From JACJXF01 sp038316435 (GTDB taxonomy: Bacteria; Bacteroidota; Bacteroidia; Bacteroidales; GCA-2748055), in assembly GCA_038316435.1 (NCBI GenBank), contig JBBQAQ010000010.1, positions 33,594 through 97,593 of the forward strand: a stretch of DNA of 64,000 nucleotides, read 5' to 3'. This document shows, piece after piece, positions 7,643 to 17,196 of the stretch. The notes beneath the pieces are model-generated. The model saw only the letters and a list, made by a program, of their open reading frames with translations. It was not told the DNA's origin and made no database searches. Each line of letters begins with the position of its first letter. Positions within the stretch are counted from its first letter, which is position 1. The translations under genes were made by a program, and so were the position numbers.

Positions 7643-9793
7643 ATGGTGAATTCGTTCAAATGCCTTTTTATAATATTTGTATTAGTTCTGTTCAGTTCAT
7701 CCTGCAAAGATAAGCCTGTTGTTACTGTAAAACAGGTTTCAACTGACCCACAGGTGCAGGCTGCATTTGATGCGTTTTTAAAATCAGTTGATAATAAGCC
7801 TGAAATTACTGGCACTCATGTTTATGAGAATTTTATTGCAACAAAAAGACTTCTAAACGGTGAAGGCGTTTTGCTACTCTACAGGAAAATGGGCGAATAC
7901 TTCTATGAAAATGAAATCCCTGATTCTGCTCTTATATATTTCAAGGAAGGTCTTAAGTTGGCTAAGGAAGCTGAAAACAATTATTACATTTCCGCATTCC
8001 ATATGTTGTGTGGGTCTGTTTACACATTTGTATCTGATTTCGAACCCGCTCTTGCAGAACTTAAAGCATCCTATAATATTTCTTTAAAACTGGATTCTCT
8101 AAAACTGCAGATCCGCAGTTCAAGATATCTAGGGAATGTTTACTGGAATATTGGAAATTACGATCTTGCTCTTGAGTATTATCTTATCTCCCTTGACATT
8201 AGCCAAAAATCAAATAATGAATATGGAGTTGCTGCTGCCCTAAATAATATAGGTAATGTATATCTTGAAATAAAAAATTATGACAGAGCAATAGATTATT
8301 TCAAACTCTCCATTGAACTGGCAGAGAAAAGCGATTTAGAAAAAGTACTAGCCCTTGCAAGCAATAACATGGGAAATGTATTTCTGTTAAAAGAAAAATA
8401 TGATAGCGCTTTGGTGTTTTTTCAAATTGCCCTCGTTAATATAAAAAAAATTGATTCGAAATATGATGAAGGTATCTATATAGGAAACATTGCCGATGTG
8501 TACCTTAAAACCGATTCGCTTGAGAAATCGAAGGAATATTTTCACAAGTCTCTTGACTTAGCTGCCGAAACAGGCGATAAAACAGGTATGGCAAGTTGTA
8601 ATCTGGGTTTAGCTGATGTGGATATCCGTCAGAATAATTTACCTTCCGCCTTACAATTTTTAAAAACCGGCACGGAAATATCGGAGGAAATTGGCTCCCT
8701 GAAATTACTGGATTATGCGTATAACCTTAATTCTAAGTACTTTCTTACCAAAAATGATTTTCCGCAATCTCATCATTTCCTTACAAAACAAATGTCTGTC
8801 AAGGATAGTATGTATTCCCTTGAAAATGGAGAAAGCGTTGCCCGACTCGAAAATCAGTATAAAGAAGTTAAGAGTATCAAGGAAATCGAACTCCTGAAAG
8901 AAAAACAGAAAAACTTTCTTTACCTTGCCGTACTTGGATTTTCGGCTTTTATTATTATTTCTTTATTGATACTTCTTGCATACCGGCAAAAAGCAATATC
9001 TAACAAAATATTAAGCGAAAAAAACCAGCAAATTGAGCTGAATAGAGGTGTTCTTGAAGAAAAAAATCAACAGTTAATTAAATCTCAGGATCTTCTAAAC
9101 AAGGCGAATAGAGGGAAAGACGATTTTCTTACCATCATCTCACACGACCTCAAGAATCCTCTAAGTTCCATTCGCGGCTTTACCGAATTGTTGGTTCAGA
9201 ATTATGATGAATTATCAGACGATAAACGAAAACAATTTCTGAACGAAGTATTCGATTCAATTGAAAGAATAAGTCTTCTTATTACTAATATTTTGTTCTG
9301 GGTGAAAACTCATACCGACGGAATCTCAATTAGAACGGAAGAATTCCCTCTTAGCAGAAGAATTGAGGATAATGTTTCGATTTACAGACTGATATTGGCA
9401 AATAAAGAAATAACTGTTGAAAACAATGTTCCTCATAATATCAAAGTACTGAGCGATATAAATGTTTTTGACATGATTATCAGAAACATCTTGTCCAACG
9501 CGATAAAATATAGTAATGCAAAAGGTTTGATATCAATCAGCAGTAATGTGGAAGGCTCAAATATCAAAATCACAATTTCCGACACTGGTGTTGGCATCCC
9601 AAAGGATAAAATAGACCTTATTCTTCAAGGTAAAGAACAGTTCACAACCACAGGAACACGGCATGAACAAGGTACCGGCTTAGGACTTGGTCTGAGTATT
9701 AAATTTATTGAACAAATCGGTGGCAAATTCGAAATTGATTCAGAAGAAGGAAAAGGCACGTCCATTTCTTTCACACTTAAATCATCTGGTTAA
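7643..9793 (+). CDS. TPR-repeat lipoprotein sensor histidine kinase
   Basis: I start at ATG 7643, since MVNSFKCLFIIFVLVLFSSSC forms a lipoprotein signal (lipobox ending at Cys) while the longer frame from 7577 does not. Residues about 70-400 hold several tetratricopeptide repeats (for example NNIGNVYLEIKNYDRAIDYF, NNMGNVFLLKEKYDSALVFF). A membrane helix (FLYLAVLGFSAFIIISLLIL) follows, then a short coiled coil. HisKA has FLTIISHDLKNPL with His501, and the HATPase domain has NAIKYSN, DTGVGIP and GTGLGLGLS. The TPR part should be outside the inner membrane and the kinase inside. No response regulator is adjacent. The ligand is unknown. Confidence 0.92.
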   Translation: MVNSFKCLFIIFVLVLFSSSCKDKPVVTVKQVSTDPQVQAAFDAFLKSVDNKPEITGTHVYENFIATKRLLNGEGVLLLYRKMGEYFYENEIPDSALIYFKEGLKLAKEAENNYYISAFHMLCGSVYTFVSDFEPALAELKASYNISLKLDSLKLQIRSSRYLGNVYWNIGNYDLALEYYLISLDISQKSNNEYGVAAALNNIGNVYLEIKNYDRAIDYFKLSIELAEKSDLEKVLALASNNMGNVFLLKEKYDSALVFFQIALVNIKKIDSKYDEGIYIGNIADVYLKTDSLEKSKEYFHKSLDLAAETGDKTGMASCNLGLADVDIRQNNLPSALQFLKTGTEISEEIGSLKLLDYAYNLNSKYFLTKNDFPQSHHFLTKQMSVKDSMYSLENGESVARLENQYKEVKSIKEIELLKEKQKNFLYLAVLGFSAFIIISLLILLAYRQKAISNKILSEKNQQIELNRGVLEEKNQQLIKSQDLLNKANRGKDDFLTIISHDLKNPLSSIRGFTELLVQNYDELSDDKRKQFLNEVFDSIERISLLITNILFWVKTHTDGISIRTEEFPLSRRIEDNVSIYRLILANKEITVENNVPHNIKVLSDINVFDMIIRNILSNAIKYSNAKGLISISSNVEGSNIKITISDTGVGIPKDKIDLILQGKEQFTTTGTRHEQGTGLGLGLSIKFIEQIGGKFEIDSEEGKGTSISFTLKSSG

Positions 9794-9881
9794 GTTCCCT
9801 TCCACTAAAAAAAATAAAAAAAACCTCTCTGTCAGGCTGATTTTGTAAACCCTTAGGTCATTAAGGGGAAAACAAACACAC

Positions 9882-11039
9882 ATGACCGACTCCCGTGTTC
9901 CTATTCTTGATGATGTAGAACTGAAAAGTTCCATTAACTCTTTTTTTGGAAAGACCAATATTTACTCGCATACCATTTATCTAATAATACTTGGCTTGCT
10001 CATTCTTGCGTCGGTTGCCATGGCCGTTTTTAAAATTCCGGTTTTTGTTCAATCCCGTGGGATTATCCGCCCATCAGCAGAATTAAAACAAATCTTAGCT
10101 CCTGTTCAGGGGGTAATCACTAAAATCAATGGTGCAGAAAATCAATCAGTCAATCAAGGCGATACTATTCTCCAACTTGATGCTGAAAAGGAAAAGATTC
10201 AGAAAAAACTGATAGTTAAGAATATTGAGCAGTTGAAAATGCAAATTATTGATCTTGTTCAGCTTACAGACTCCGTTAATAAGTTCCCCTTACCCGTTTC
10301 CGGAATGTATCAGGTTGAATATAGTCTTTATCAGGAAAAGCTGAAAGAAATTGACTTACGAACTAAAATGGAATTAGCTGATTATGAAAGATATATAACT
10401 CTTTTCACGGAAAAGTATTTAAGTAAACGGGAATTCGAAGTTTCGGTCTTGAAATACAAAACCCTGCAGAATGAAAAAAAGCAACTGATTTACAACCAGC
10501 AAAATCGCTGGATTAATGAAAGAAATGAATACATCCTTCAGGAATCAGCTATGCTAAAGAGTTTGAGTGAGATTGATTATTTTATTGAAAACTCTGTAAT
10601 TAAAGCTCCTGTTTCCGGCATTCTTCAGGGGATCAGAAACCGATTTTTAGGAGAATTCTGTGCCACAGGTACCGCATTATTCAAATTGATTCCTGATACC
10701 AACCTTATGGCTGAATTGCAGATTCCTCCAAGAGACATTGGATTTATTCATCCCGGTCAGAAAGTAAGACTTTTAGTTGATTCTTATGATTACAAATACT
10801 GGGGAATCCTTGATGCAACATGCGCCAGCGTTTCTAATGATATTGAAATTACAGGAAACCAGGCTCTTTTCAGAGTTATCTGTGAATTAAACAAACCCAC
10901 ATTCTTAGAATATTTGGGTAACCGGGTGTATCCCGGGAAAGGTATGACGCTCACTGCTCAATTTTTCGTTACAGAGAGAACTATCTGGCAATTATTGCGA
11001 GACGAAGCCTATAATGGTATAGCAGAGAACAAAAATTAA
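9882..11039 (+). CDS. HlyD family membrane fusion (periplasmic adaptor) protein
   Basis: The 385-residue protein has one N-terminal membrane helix (about 31-50), a biotinyl/lipoyl-like half motif around ILAPVQGVITKINGAENQSV, a long helical hairpin rich in Lys and Glu (about 100-225), the returning lipoyl half (VIKAPVSGILQGI), and a beta-barrel region (MAELQIPPRDIGFIHPGQKV). This is the adaptor of a type I secretion or peptide export machine, bridging the inner-membrane ABC exporter and an outer-membrane channel. The C39 exporter gene follows 76 bases later on the same strand and is the obvious partner. No TolC-like outer-membrane gene lies in the window. Confidence 0.9.
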   Translation: MTDSRVPILDDVELKSSINSFFGKTNIYSHTIYLIILGLLILASVAMAVFKIPVFVQSRGIIRPSAELKQILAPVQGVITKINGAENQSVNQGDTILQLDAEKEKIQKKLIVKNIEQLKMQIIDLVQLTDSVNKFPLPVSGMYQVEYSLYQEKLKEIDLRTKMELADYERYITLFTEKYLSKREFEVSVLKYKTLQNEKKQLIYNQQNRWINERNEYILQESAMLKSLSEIDYFIENSVIKAPVSGILQGIRNRFLGEFCATGTALFKLIPDTNLMAELQIPPRDIGFIHPGQKVRLLVDSYDYKYWGILDATCASVSNDIEITGNQALFRVICELNKPTFLEYLGNRVYPGKGMTLTAQFFVTERTIWQLLRDEAYNGIAENKN

Positions 11040-11115
11040 CTTAAATACACCACGCTTAATACATTCGGGAATTCTCGCTGAATCCATATCCATAACTAAA
11101 TAAATACACTAAAAA

Positions 11116-13224
11116 ATGTATCTCCACAAAAACATTTGCATCAAGCAACACGATATCAGCGATTGCGGAGCAGCATGCCTTGCATCCGTTTCATCATACT
11201 TTGGCCATTCATTGCCGATCTCCAGGGTACGTCAATATGCCGGAACCGATTCGAAAGGCACCAATCTTGCCGGAATGCTCGATGCAGCTGAAAAATTAGG
11301 CTTTTTAACGAAGGCTGTTCGTGTAAATAAGGAATCACTTGGCGAAGTTCCTCTGCCTGCTATAGCCCATTTAACCATTAAGGAAAGCTGGCACCACTTT
11401 GTAGTTCTTTATAAAATCAGAAAAAAAAACGTCACCGTGATGGATCCAGCAACGGGAAAACTGGAAAAATGGAATCGTGAAGAATTTTCTGCCAAATGGA
11501 CTGGAATTATTCTGCTTCTGGAGCCTGCAGAGAATTTCATTAAAGGTAACGAAAAGGTTTCCATCTGGGAAAGATTTATAAAACTTACTGAACCACACCG
11601 GTCAATCCTGATTCAATCACTTACCGGTGCAATCTTTTATAGCATTCTGGGTCTTGGAACCTCAATTTATGTACAAAAACTTATTGATTATGTAATCCCA
11701 ACAGGGAACGTGAAACTTCTGAATATCATGAGTTTAAGCCTACTCCTGATAATACTGTTTCGTATTATAATTGGGTATCTGAAAAACTTATTTATGCTTC
11801 ATACAGGCCAGAAAATAGATGCCATGCTTATTTTGGGTTATTACAGACATTTAATGCTTTTGCCTCAAAGGTTTTTCGAAACAATGCGTACGGGTGAAAT
11901 TATTTCCAGAGTAAATGATGCAGTAAAAATCAGAGCCTTTATTAATAATGTCGCGGTGGAATTACTGGTAAATCTCCTCATAATTATTTTCACCTTCAGT
12001 CTGATGTTTATTTATTCGTGGGAAATGGCATTGCGTATGACTTTGATAATACCCCTCTTCCTTCTTATATATGCGCTGTACAATAAACTGAATAAAAAAT
12101 ACCTTCGTTTAACTATGGAACAATCGGCAGTACTGGAGTCGCATTTAGTGGAGTCGATAAATACAATCGGGACATTAAAAAGGTTTTCGGCGGGACAAAA
12201 AGAAAATATGAAATTTGAATTCCATCTTGTTCCATTGCTGAAATCTTCTTTTAGTGCCAATAAAATTAATATTAGTGCAGGTAGTCTGAATGATTTGCTA
12301 TCCGGGACATTTCTCCTGATCCTATTATGGACAGGAAGCTACCAGGTTCTTGGACAAAAAATGACACCAGGTGAACTTATGTCGTTTTATGCGCTTTTAG
12401 GCTACATGCTTGGCCCCCTGAGCAGTCTTATTCAGGCAAACCGTTTCATTCAGGATGCACTTATCGCAGCCGACCGCCTGTTTCAAATACTTGATCTTGA
12501 GCAGGAAAATGATAATGACAACATGATCGAAATCAGACCCGATGATATTAAAAAAATCACTTTTGAAAAGATATGTTTCAGGTATGGCGCTGGCAAAAAT
12601 ATTTTATCGAATCTGGATTTGAAAATTGAAACGAAAAAGATTAATGGAATCTCTGGTGATAGCGGATCAGGCAAATCAACACTCCTGGCTCTTTTGCAAA
12701 AGGTTTATACTCCCTCATCGGGAAGAATATTTCTGGGAGATTATGACCTGAGTTTCATCAAAAAATATTCTCTGAATAAAATTATGGCTTCAGTTCCTCA
12801 GAAAACAGATATTATAAATGGCAGTGTGGCTGAAAACATTGCCATTGGCGACCTGCATGCTGATATGGCAAGAATAATACAAGTATGTCATGAAGCGGGA
12901 ATTATGGATATGATTGAAAATCTTCCACATGGTTTGCTTACACTTCTGGGTGAAAACGGAGTAAAACTAAGTGGCGGTGAGCTTCAGAAAATAGCCATTG
13001 CAAGAACGGTTTATTGTGATCCAGAGATTTTCCTTTTTGATGAACCCAGTGCGGCAATGGATCAACTATCCGAGAATAACCTGAAGTCTCTGATTCTTTA
13101 TTTGAAGAAAAAGGGAAAAACTATTATACTGATTTCACACAGAAAATCAACATTGGATATATGCGATACAATTCAGGAAATTAAAGATGGAAAAGTGCTT
13201 ATAACTGAAAATTGCCTCAACTAA
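11116..13224 (+). CDS. C39-peptidase-containing ABC exporter (PCAT type), copy 1
   Basis: The 702-residue protein has the full bacteriocin-exporter layout. The N-terminal C39 cysteine protease has Gln11, Cys17 (QHDISDCGAAC), His94 and Asp110 (HHFVVLYK...VMDP), so its catalytic set is intact. A six-helix membrane domain lies at about 155-440, then the ATPase with Walker A GDSGSGKST (about 514-522), signature LSGGE, Walker B IFLFDEPS and the switch His (LISHRKS). Known relatives cut leaders after Gly-Gly and export the mature peptide. No Gly-Gly leader peptide was found nearby. Its last 8 bases overlap tail to tail with the hybrid kinase gene. Confidence 0.93.
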   Translation: MYLHKNICIKQHDISDCGAACLASVSSYFGHSLPISRVRQYAGTDSKGTNLAGMLDAAEKLGFLTKAVRVNKESLGEVPLPAIAHLTIKESWHHFVVLYKIRKKNVTVMDPATGKLEKWNREEFSAKWTGIILLLEPAENFIKGNEKVSIWERFIKLTEPHRSILIQSLTGAIFYSILGLGTSIYVQKLIDYVIPTGNVKLLNIMSLSLLLIILFRIIIGYLKNLFMLHTGQKIDAMLILGYYRHLMLLPQRFFETMRTGEIISRVNDAVKIRAFINNVAVELLVNLLIIIFTFSLMFIYSWEMALRMTLIIPLFLLIYALYNKLNKKYLRLTMEQSAVLESHLVESINTIGTLKRFSAGQKENMKFEFHLVPLLKSSFSANKINISAGSLNDLLSGTFLLILLWTGSYQVLGQKMTPGELMSFYALLGYMLGPLSSLIQANRFIQDALIAADRLFQILDLEQENDNDNMIEIRPDDIKKITFEKICFRYGAGKNILSNLDLKIETKKINGISGDSGSGKSTLLALLQKVYTPSSGRIFLGDYDLSFIKKYSLNKIMASVPQKTDIINGSVAENIAIGDLHADMARIIQVCHEAGIMDMIENLPHGLLTLLGENGVKLSGGELQKIAIARTVYCDPEIFLFDEPSAAMDQLSENNLKSLILYLKKKGKTIILISHRKSTLDICDTIQEIKDGKVLITENCLN

Positions 13225-15064
13225 AATGTTTTTCAATTAAGGTTATCAATGCTTTGGCATCTATTGGTTTTGCAATATAATCGTTACAGCCGGCTGCAAT
13301 GGCTTTTTCACGGTCGCCAGTAAGGGCAAAAGCCGTTTGGGCAATAATTATAACATTTTTATTAAATTCTCTAATCTTCATTGTCGCGTCAAACCCGTTC
13401 AACCCAATAAGTTGAATATCCATCATAATCAGATTAATATCAGGATTATTTTTACAAATCTCCACAATATCAAAACCAGAACTTGCATGTAAAATTTCTC
13501 TACTAATATCTCGTAATACGATTGAAATAAGTATATCAGAGGTCGCGTCGTCTTCCCCAATAAGAATTTTTAGTCCTTTGCTCCCTTTGTATCTGTTTTG
13601 AACAGAATTAATTTGCTCATCAATTCCATTTAGGTTTATTTCTTTTATCAATGGGATTGTAAAGTAAAACGCAGAACCTTTCCCAAGTTCACTTTCCACC
13701 CATATTTTTCCACCAAGCATCTCCACATACGCCTTAGAAATTGATAATCCAAGTCCGGCTCCCTGATAGGCTCTGGTATTTCCAAAGTCAGCCTGAATAA
13801 ACCGCTCAAAAATTGCATCTTGCCGATCCCTTGCAATACCAATACCCGAATCCTTTACATAAAAGTGTAGAAAAGCTTCTTCTTGATCCTTTAAAGGAAG
13901 ATATCCAAACTCAATAATACCTTTTTCAGTGTATTTGATTGCGTTTTTTACAAGGTTAGTTAGGATAGCGTATAATTTTTCCCTGTCTGTTAAAAATAAT
14001 GCATCATTAACTGACAGTGGATTCGAGCAGATCATTTGCATACCCTTTCTTTCAGCTTCTGGTTTAAAGAAGTTCATCAAGTATTCAATCTGTTCATTAA
14101 TATTCGTTGAAGAATGAAATATTTCCATAAGTCCGGATTCAATTTTGGAAATATCTACGATATCATTGATGATATTGAGCATCCTTTCTCCACTTTTTTC
14201 GATGATCCGGATATAGTTATTTCGCAGTTCTCCCGAAAGATCCGGCTCTTTAAGTAAGCCAGCGAAGCCTAGAATACCGTTCATTGGAGTTCTAATCTCA
14301 TGACTCATGTTGGCAAGAAAAGAAGATTTCAATAGGTCACTTTCCTCAGCCTTTTCTTTTGCAACAAACAAGTCTTCGTTCAGAGTTTTATATTCTTCAT
14401 TTAAAGCAACATATTCTTCGTTTTGTCTGGTAAGTTCACTAGTACGTTCTTCTACTATTTTTTCGAGCTCAGTATTTAGTTTTTTTAATTCGTTTTGATA
14501 AAATATTTTATCAAGTTTAGCTGATATAATCCTAATTATTTTATCAAAAAGCGAAGCTCTTTCGGAAAGGTTATTCTGGTCAATTCCATTTGCAAATACA
14601 AAATACCTGTCTTTTATAATTTCCGAATTCAAAGGGATTATAAGAAAATTGTCTGGCTTAAAATGTGAATTCGGGTACCTGAAATCAATATCACCGTCAT
14701 CAAACTTCAAAAAACAAGACCGATTGACAGATAAGTAGGAGAGAACCTTTTCGGAGATCTTGAGATAAACATCACTTTTATCTTCATTATTAAAAAGCGC
14801 ATAGCTAGATATGCATGTAAACTGATTATTTTTAAAATCAAAGATTCCGGAAAACTGGATTTCAAGAAGTACAGAAATGTTTTCCAAGGTATTTAGAAAC
14901 AACATTTCTATATCCTCATATAAGTTTATTCCTTCAAAAGCCTTGTTAAGCAAAAGATTCTCTTCAGCCTTTGCAGATAGAAACTCATTTTCGTTTTCTA
15001 ATATCTGAATTTTTGCTTCAAGTTCAAGGACTTTGTTTTTTTTGGTGGAATCCATATTGTTCAT
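13217..15064 (-). CDS. Hybrid sensor histidine kinase with C-terminal receiver domain
   Basis: The 615-residue protein begins with a coiled coil (about 5-45), then a region of about 45-190 resembling a GAF-type sensor domain, a second coiled coil (about 190-240), HisKA with FLANMSHEIRTPMNG and His255, an HATPase domain (NLVKNAIKYT, KDSGIGI, GAGLGLSIS) and a receiver domain with acidic pair EDD, phospho-acceptor Asp549 (MMDIQL), conserved Thr/Ala (AQTAFA) and Lys (AKPID). No membrane segments are visible, so it is probably cytoplasmic. Its start overlaps the stop of the hydrolase gene by 4 bases, which suggests translational coupling. Its output partner is not visible. Confidence 0.93.
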   Translation of the reverse strand: MNNMDSTKKNKVLELEAKIQILENENEFLSAKAEENLLLNKAFEGINLYEDIEMLFLNTLENISVLLEIQFSGIFDFKNNQFTCISSYALFNNEDKSDVYLKISEKVLSYLSVNRSCFLKFDDGDIDFRYPNSHFKPDNFLIIPLNSEIIKDRYFVFANGIDQNNLSERASLFDKIIRIISAKLDKIFYQNELKKLNTELEKIVEERTSELTRQNEEYVALNEEYKTLNEDLFVAKEKAEESDLLKSSFLANMSHEIRTPMNGILGFAGLLKEPDLSGELRNNYIRIIEKSGERMLNIINDIVDISKIESGLMEIFHSSTNINEQIEYLMNFFKPEAERKGMQMICSNPLSVNDALFLTDREKLYAILTNLVKNAIKYTEKGIIEFGYLPLKDQEEAFLHFYVKDSGIGIARDRQDAIFERFIQADFGNTRAYQGAGLGLSISKAYVEMLGGKIWVESELGKGSAFYFTIPLIKEINLNGIDEQINSVQNRYKGSKGLKILIGEDDATSDILISIVLRDISREILHASSGFDIVEICKNNPDINLIMMDIQLIGLNGFDATMKIREFNKNVIIIAQTAFALTGDREKAIAAGCNDYIAKPIDAKALITLIEKHFS

Positions 15065-15882
15065 TTAAAAAAATCTAAAATGCTCTGAGCAACCTGCTTT
15101 GGTTCATCTTCCTGAATATAATGACCTCCGGTTTCTATTTTCACTAACTTACTTTTTGGAATTTCAGAATGCAATTTTTCAGGAATTGATGCACTCAAAT
15201 ATACATCTGCTTCGCCTCTTATTATTAATATAGGAATATTTAGTTTTCTAAGTTTATCCTCTATGTCTGTAAGGTTTTTATTATCCAGACACTTTGCGAA
15301 ATGCAAAAAGCCCTTCCTTCCAAGTTTGGACTTCATTGGTTGCCAAAAAAGATCCATGACCTCATCAGAAAGATGTGTTTTGTGGTATAATCCTCGTTTA
15401 ACAATTAATCTAAACATCCCTAAATCAAGAGTAGCCATGGCAATTTGCCTGACTATAGGTGTTCTCATTGCAACTATTGGCTGTACTGGCCAAAAATTAT
15501 AGGCCACTGAGTTAATTAGAGTTAGGTCATAAAGTAATTCTGGAAAGTTTACAGCGAAGATCTGTCCAATTCCTCCACCTACATCATGACCAACGAAATG
15601 GAACTTTTCGATTCCGCTTTTTATACAAAAATCCTTTATCAAAAAAGCTTGCCTTTTAAGTGAAAAATCTTCATTCAGAGGTTTATCAGATTCCCCCGAT
15701 CCAAGCAAATCAATCACAATAACATCGTAATTATTATCAAAATACGGTACAATATTTCTCCAAATAAAAGAATATGTAGTAATGCCATGAATGAATATCA
15801 CAGTTTCGCCTTTACCAGCTCGGTAGTATTTAAGTGAATTACCTTGTACTTCACAAAAATCGGCAGTGTAATTTTCCAGCAT
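15061..15882 (-). CDS. Alpha/beta hydrolase with aspartate nucleophile (haloalkane dehalogenase / epoxide hydrolase-like)
   Basis: The 273-residue protein has the classic alpha/beta hydrolase pattern: oxyanion segment IHGITTYSFIW, nucleophile elbow GHDVGGG with Asp100 instead of Ser, acid Asp226 (RGEADVYL) and His254 (GGHYIQED). An Asp nucleophile is typical of haloalkane dehalogenases and epoxide hydrolases, which form an alkyl-enzyme ester. The residue after Asp100 is Val rather than the dehalogenase Trp, so an epoxide-hydrolase-like or still other reaction is more likely than dehalogenation. No signal peptide. The gene is directly upstream of, and overlaps, the hybrid kinase gene, an unusual pairing. 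Confidence 0.88.
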   Translation of the reverse strand: MLENYTADFCEVQGNSLKYYRAGKGETVIFIHGITTYSFIWRNIVPYFDNNYDVIVIDLLGSGESDKPLNEDFSLKRQAFLIKDFCIKSGIEKFHFVGHDVGGGIGQIFAVNFPELLYDLTLINSVAYNFWPVQPIVAMRTPIVRQIAMATLDLGMFRLIVKRGLYHKTHLSDEVMDLFWQPMKSKLGRKGFLHFAKCLDNKNLTDIEDKLRKLNIPILIIRGEADVYLSASIPEKLHSEIPKSKLVKIETGGHYIQEDEPKQVAQSILDFFK

Positions 15883-16241
15883 GTCTTCGCGGGTTTAATT
15901 GTTTGACTATTAGTAGATCATATTCTAAAACTGAAATGATAATTACAAAATTTTGTGAGTAAAAGATTTAATGCTAATTTTAATACAAAGCACTTAGAAA
16001 TACAAGAGAAACAAATTTGCAAAAAAAAACACTTTATAGCCAATCTTATTTAAAGAGAATCAATCTAAACTATATAATGATTAAAATTTGCACAAAATTC
16101 ATTCAAAAAGAAACTGTGTCAGTTTTATAACATAAAATAAAATAAAAAATAATTTGATTACCAAATAGCTGATTTTATTGGCATTCAGAAATTATTCAAC
16201 TAAATTACATATAAATTATTGTAATAGACAAGTAAAAATAC
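15883..16241. other. AT-rich gene-free stretch
   Basis: This stretch lies between the start of the hydrolase gene and the candidate small RNA. It contains only very short frames on both strands, none with a Gly-Gly leader or other recognisable sequence. It should contain the minus-strand promoter of the hydrolase-kinase pair, but I cannot place it with confidence. Confidence 0.6.
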
Positions 16242-16272
16242 TTGGTTTTCAAAATTCTTCATTCTATATTTG
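16242..16272 (+). promoter_or_regulatory. Bacteroidetes-type promoter of the candidate small RNA
   Basis: A TTG (16242-16244) is followed after 20 bases by TATATTTG (16265-16272), a perfect match to the Bacteroidetes -7 element TAnnTTTG with normal spacing from the -33 element. No gene begins within reach, but a terminator lies about 50 bases downstream. Confidence 0.55.
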
Positions 16273-16276
16273 GGAA

Positions 16277-16357
16277 TAACAGTTTGTTATCCTTTTTTCT
16301 CGTACTAACTAAGATTACTACAAAGGCAGCTTCCCAACAAAGCTGCCTTTTTTTTAT
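16277..16357 (+). ncRNA. Candidate small RNA of about 80 nt
   Basis: The transcript predicted from the promoter at 16242-16272 would start near 16277 and end at the terminator near 16357. It has a 5' hairpin (ATAACA pairing with TGTTAT around a GTT loop, closed by GG/CC), a single-stranded U-rich and A-rich middle, and the terminator hairpin. No start codon with a useful frame lies inside. The layout is that of a stand-alone regulatory RNA, but it could be a leader or attenuated transcript of the sigma factor gene 240 bases downstream. I do not recognise a known RNA family. Confidence 0.45.
16323..16355 (+). terminator. Rho-independent terminator
   Basis: AAGGCAGCTT pairs perfectly with AAGCTGCCTT around a short CCCAACA loop, and a run of eight T residues follows. 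It is a strong plus-strand terminator with no protein gene directly upstream, which supports the small RNA at 16277-16357. Confidence 0.85.
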
Positions 16358-16596
16358 TAGTCTAATTACCAAACACTTACTTCCCGCAATTCCCCGAAAA
16401 ATTAAACTCTGCCTTATTTAATTCCAGTATCTTCAATCAAAAGCACTGAAAAACAGCCCTGAAGTATAATCAATTGATGCAAAAAAGTTCGTTAATCTTA
16501 TTTTTTAATGCAATTCGCAAAATCCTTTAGGTTTTATAATCATGTCTTAAACTTTTTTAGCTAATTTTATTCTGCTAACCGAAAACTAAATTTATA

Positions 16597-17196
16597 ATGG
16601 AAGATTTACCCGATAAAAAAATTATCCGAGGTATTTTGGAACACGACAGCCGGATAATACATAGAGTTTATAATGAATGCTTTCCAATGGTTGAAAGAAT
16701 GGTTATTAATTCTGGAGGAGATCTGGAACAAGCAAAAGATGTTTTTCAGGACGGATGGATAATAATATATAGGAAACTTCTTCAGGGTAAGCTCGAACTT
16801 TCTTGTCGGTTTAGCACTTATATATATGCTGTTTGTAAGAAATTATGGGTTTCTGAAAAAAAGAAAAGGACTACACGAATGAAGCCCATACCTGAAGATA
16901 CTCAAATTGTAGAAGAATTTGACTCCGAATTAAAACTTGATGAAGATAGAACTAAACAACTTTTTTACAAACATTTTGGCCAACTCAGCGATGACTGTCA
17001 GAAAATTCTGATACTACATTTTAATAATACACCCATTGAGGAAATTCAAAAGATAATGAACTATCAAAACGCTCATTATACAATGGATAGAAAATACAGG
17101 TGTAAAAAAAGCCTGATGCAACGAATCCTAAGCGACCCCAACTTTAAATCAGTACAAAATGAATATTTACAACAAACTAGATCAATACCTTTATAA
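16597..17196 (+). CDS. ECF-type RNA polymerase sigma factor
   Basis: The 199-residue protein has the two sigma domains of extracytoplasmic-function factors: region 2 at about 25-95 (AKDVFQDGWIIIYRKL, then FSTYIYAVCKKLW, which resembles the -10 reading helix) and region 4 at about 130-180 (LSDDCQKILILHFNNTPIEEI...). The helix-turn-helix of region 4 is weakly kept. The gene overlaps the next gene by 38 bases, the usual arrangement of a sigma factor and its anti-sigma partner in Bacteroidetes. A preceding gene-free stretch (16358-16596) shows no clear promoter motif. Confidence 0.85.
   Translation: MEDLPDKKIIRGILEHDSRIIHRVYNECFPMVERMVINSGGDLEQAKDVFQDGWIIIYRKLLQGKLELSCRFSTYIYAVCKKLWVSEKKKRTTRMKPIPEDTQIVEEFDSELKLDEDRTKQLFYKHFGQLSDDCQKILILHFNNTPIEEIQKIMNYQNAHYTMDRKYRCKKSLMQRILSDPNFKSVQNEYLQQTRSIPL

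Noticed and set aside
9794..9881. A REP-like fragment (CTGTCAGGCTG) before the HlyD gene
   Set aside because: It lacks the inverted second arm and the ATTAG loop, so it is not counted as a family member.
15883..16596. Hidden Gly-Gly leader precursor peptides near the exporters
   Set aside because: All short frames that I translated on both strands are under 20 codons and lack a Gly-Gly leader.
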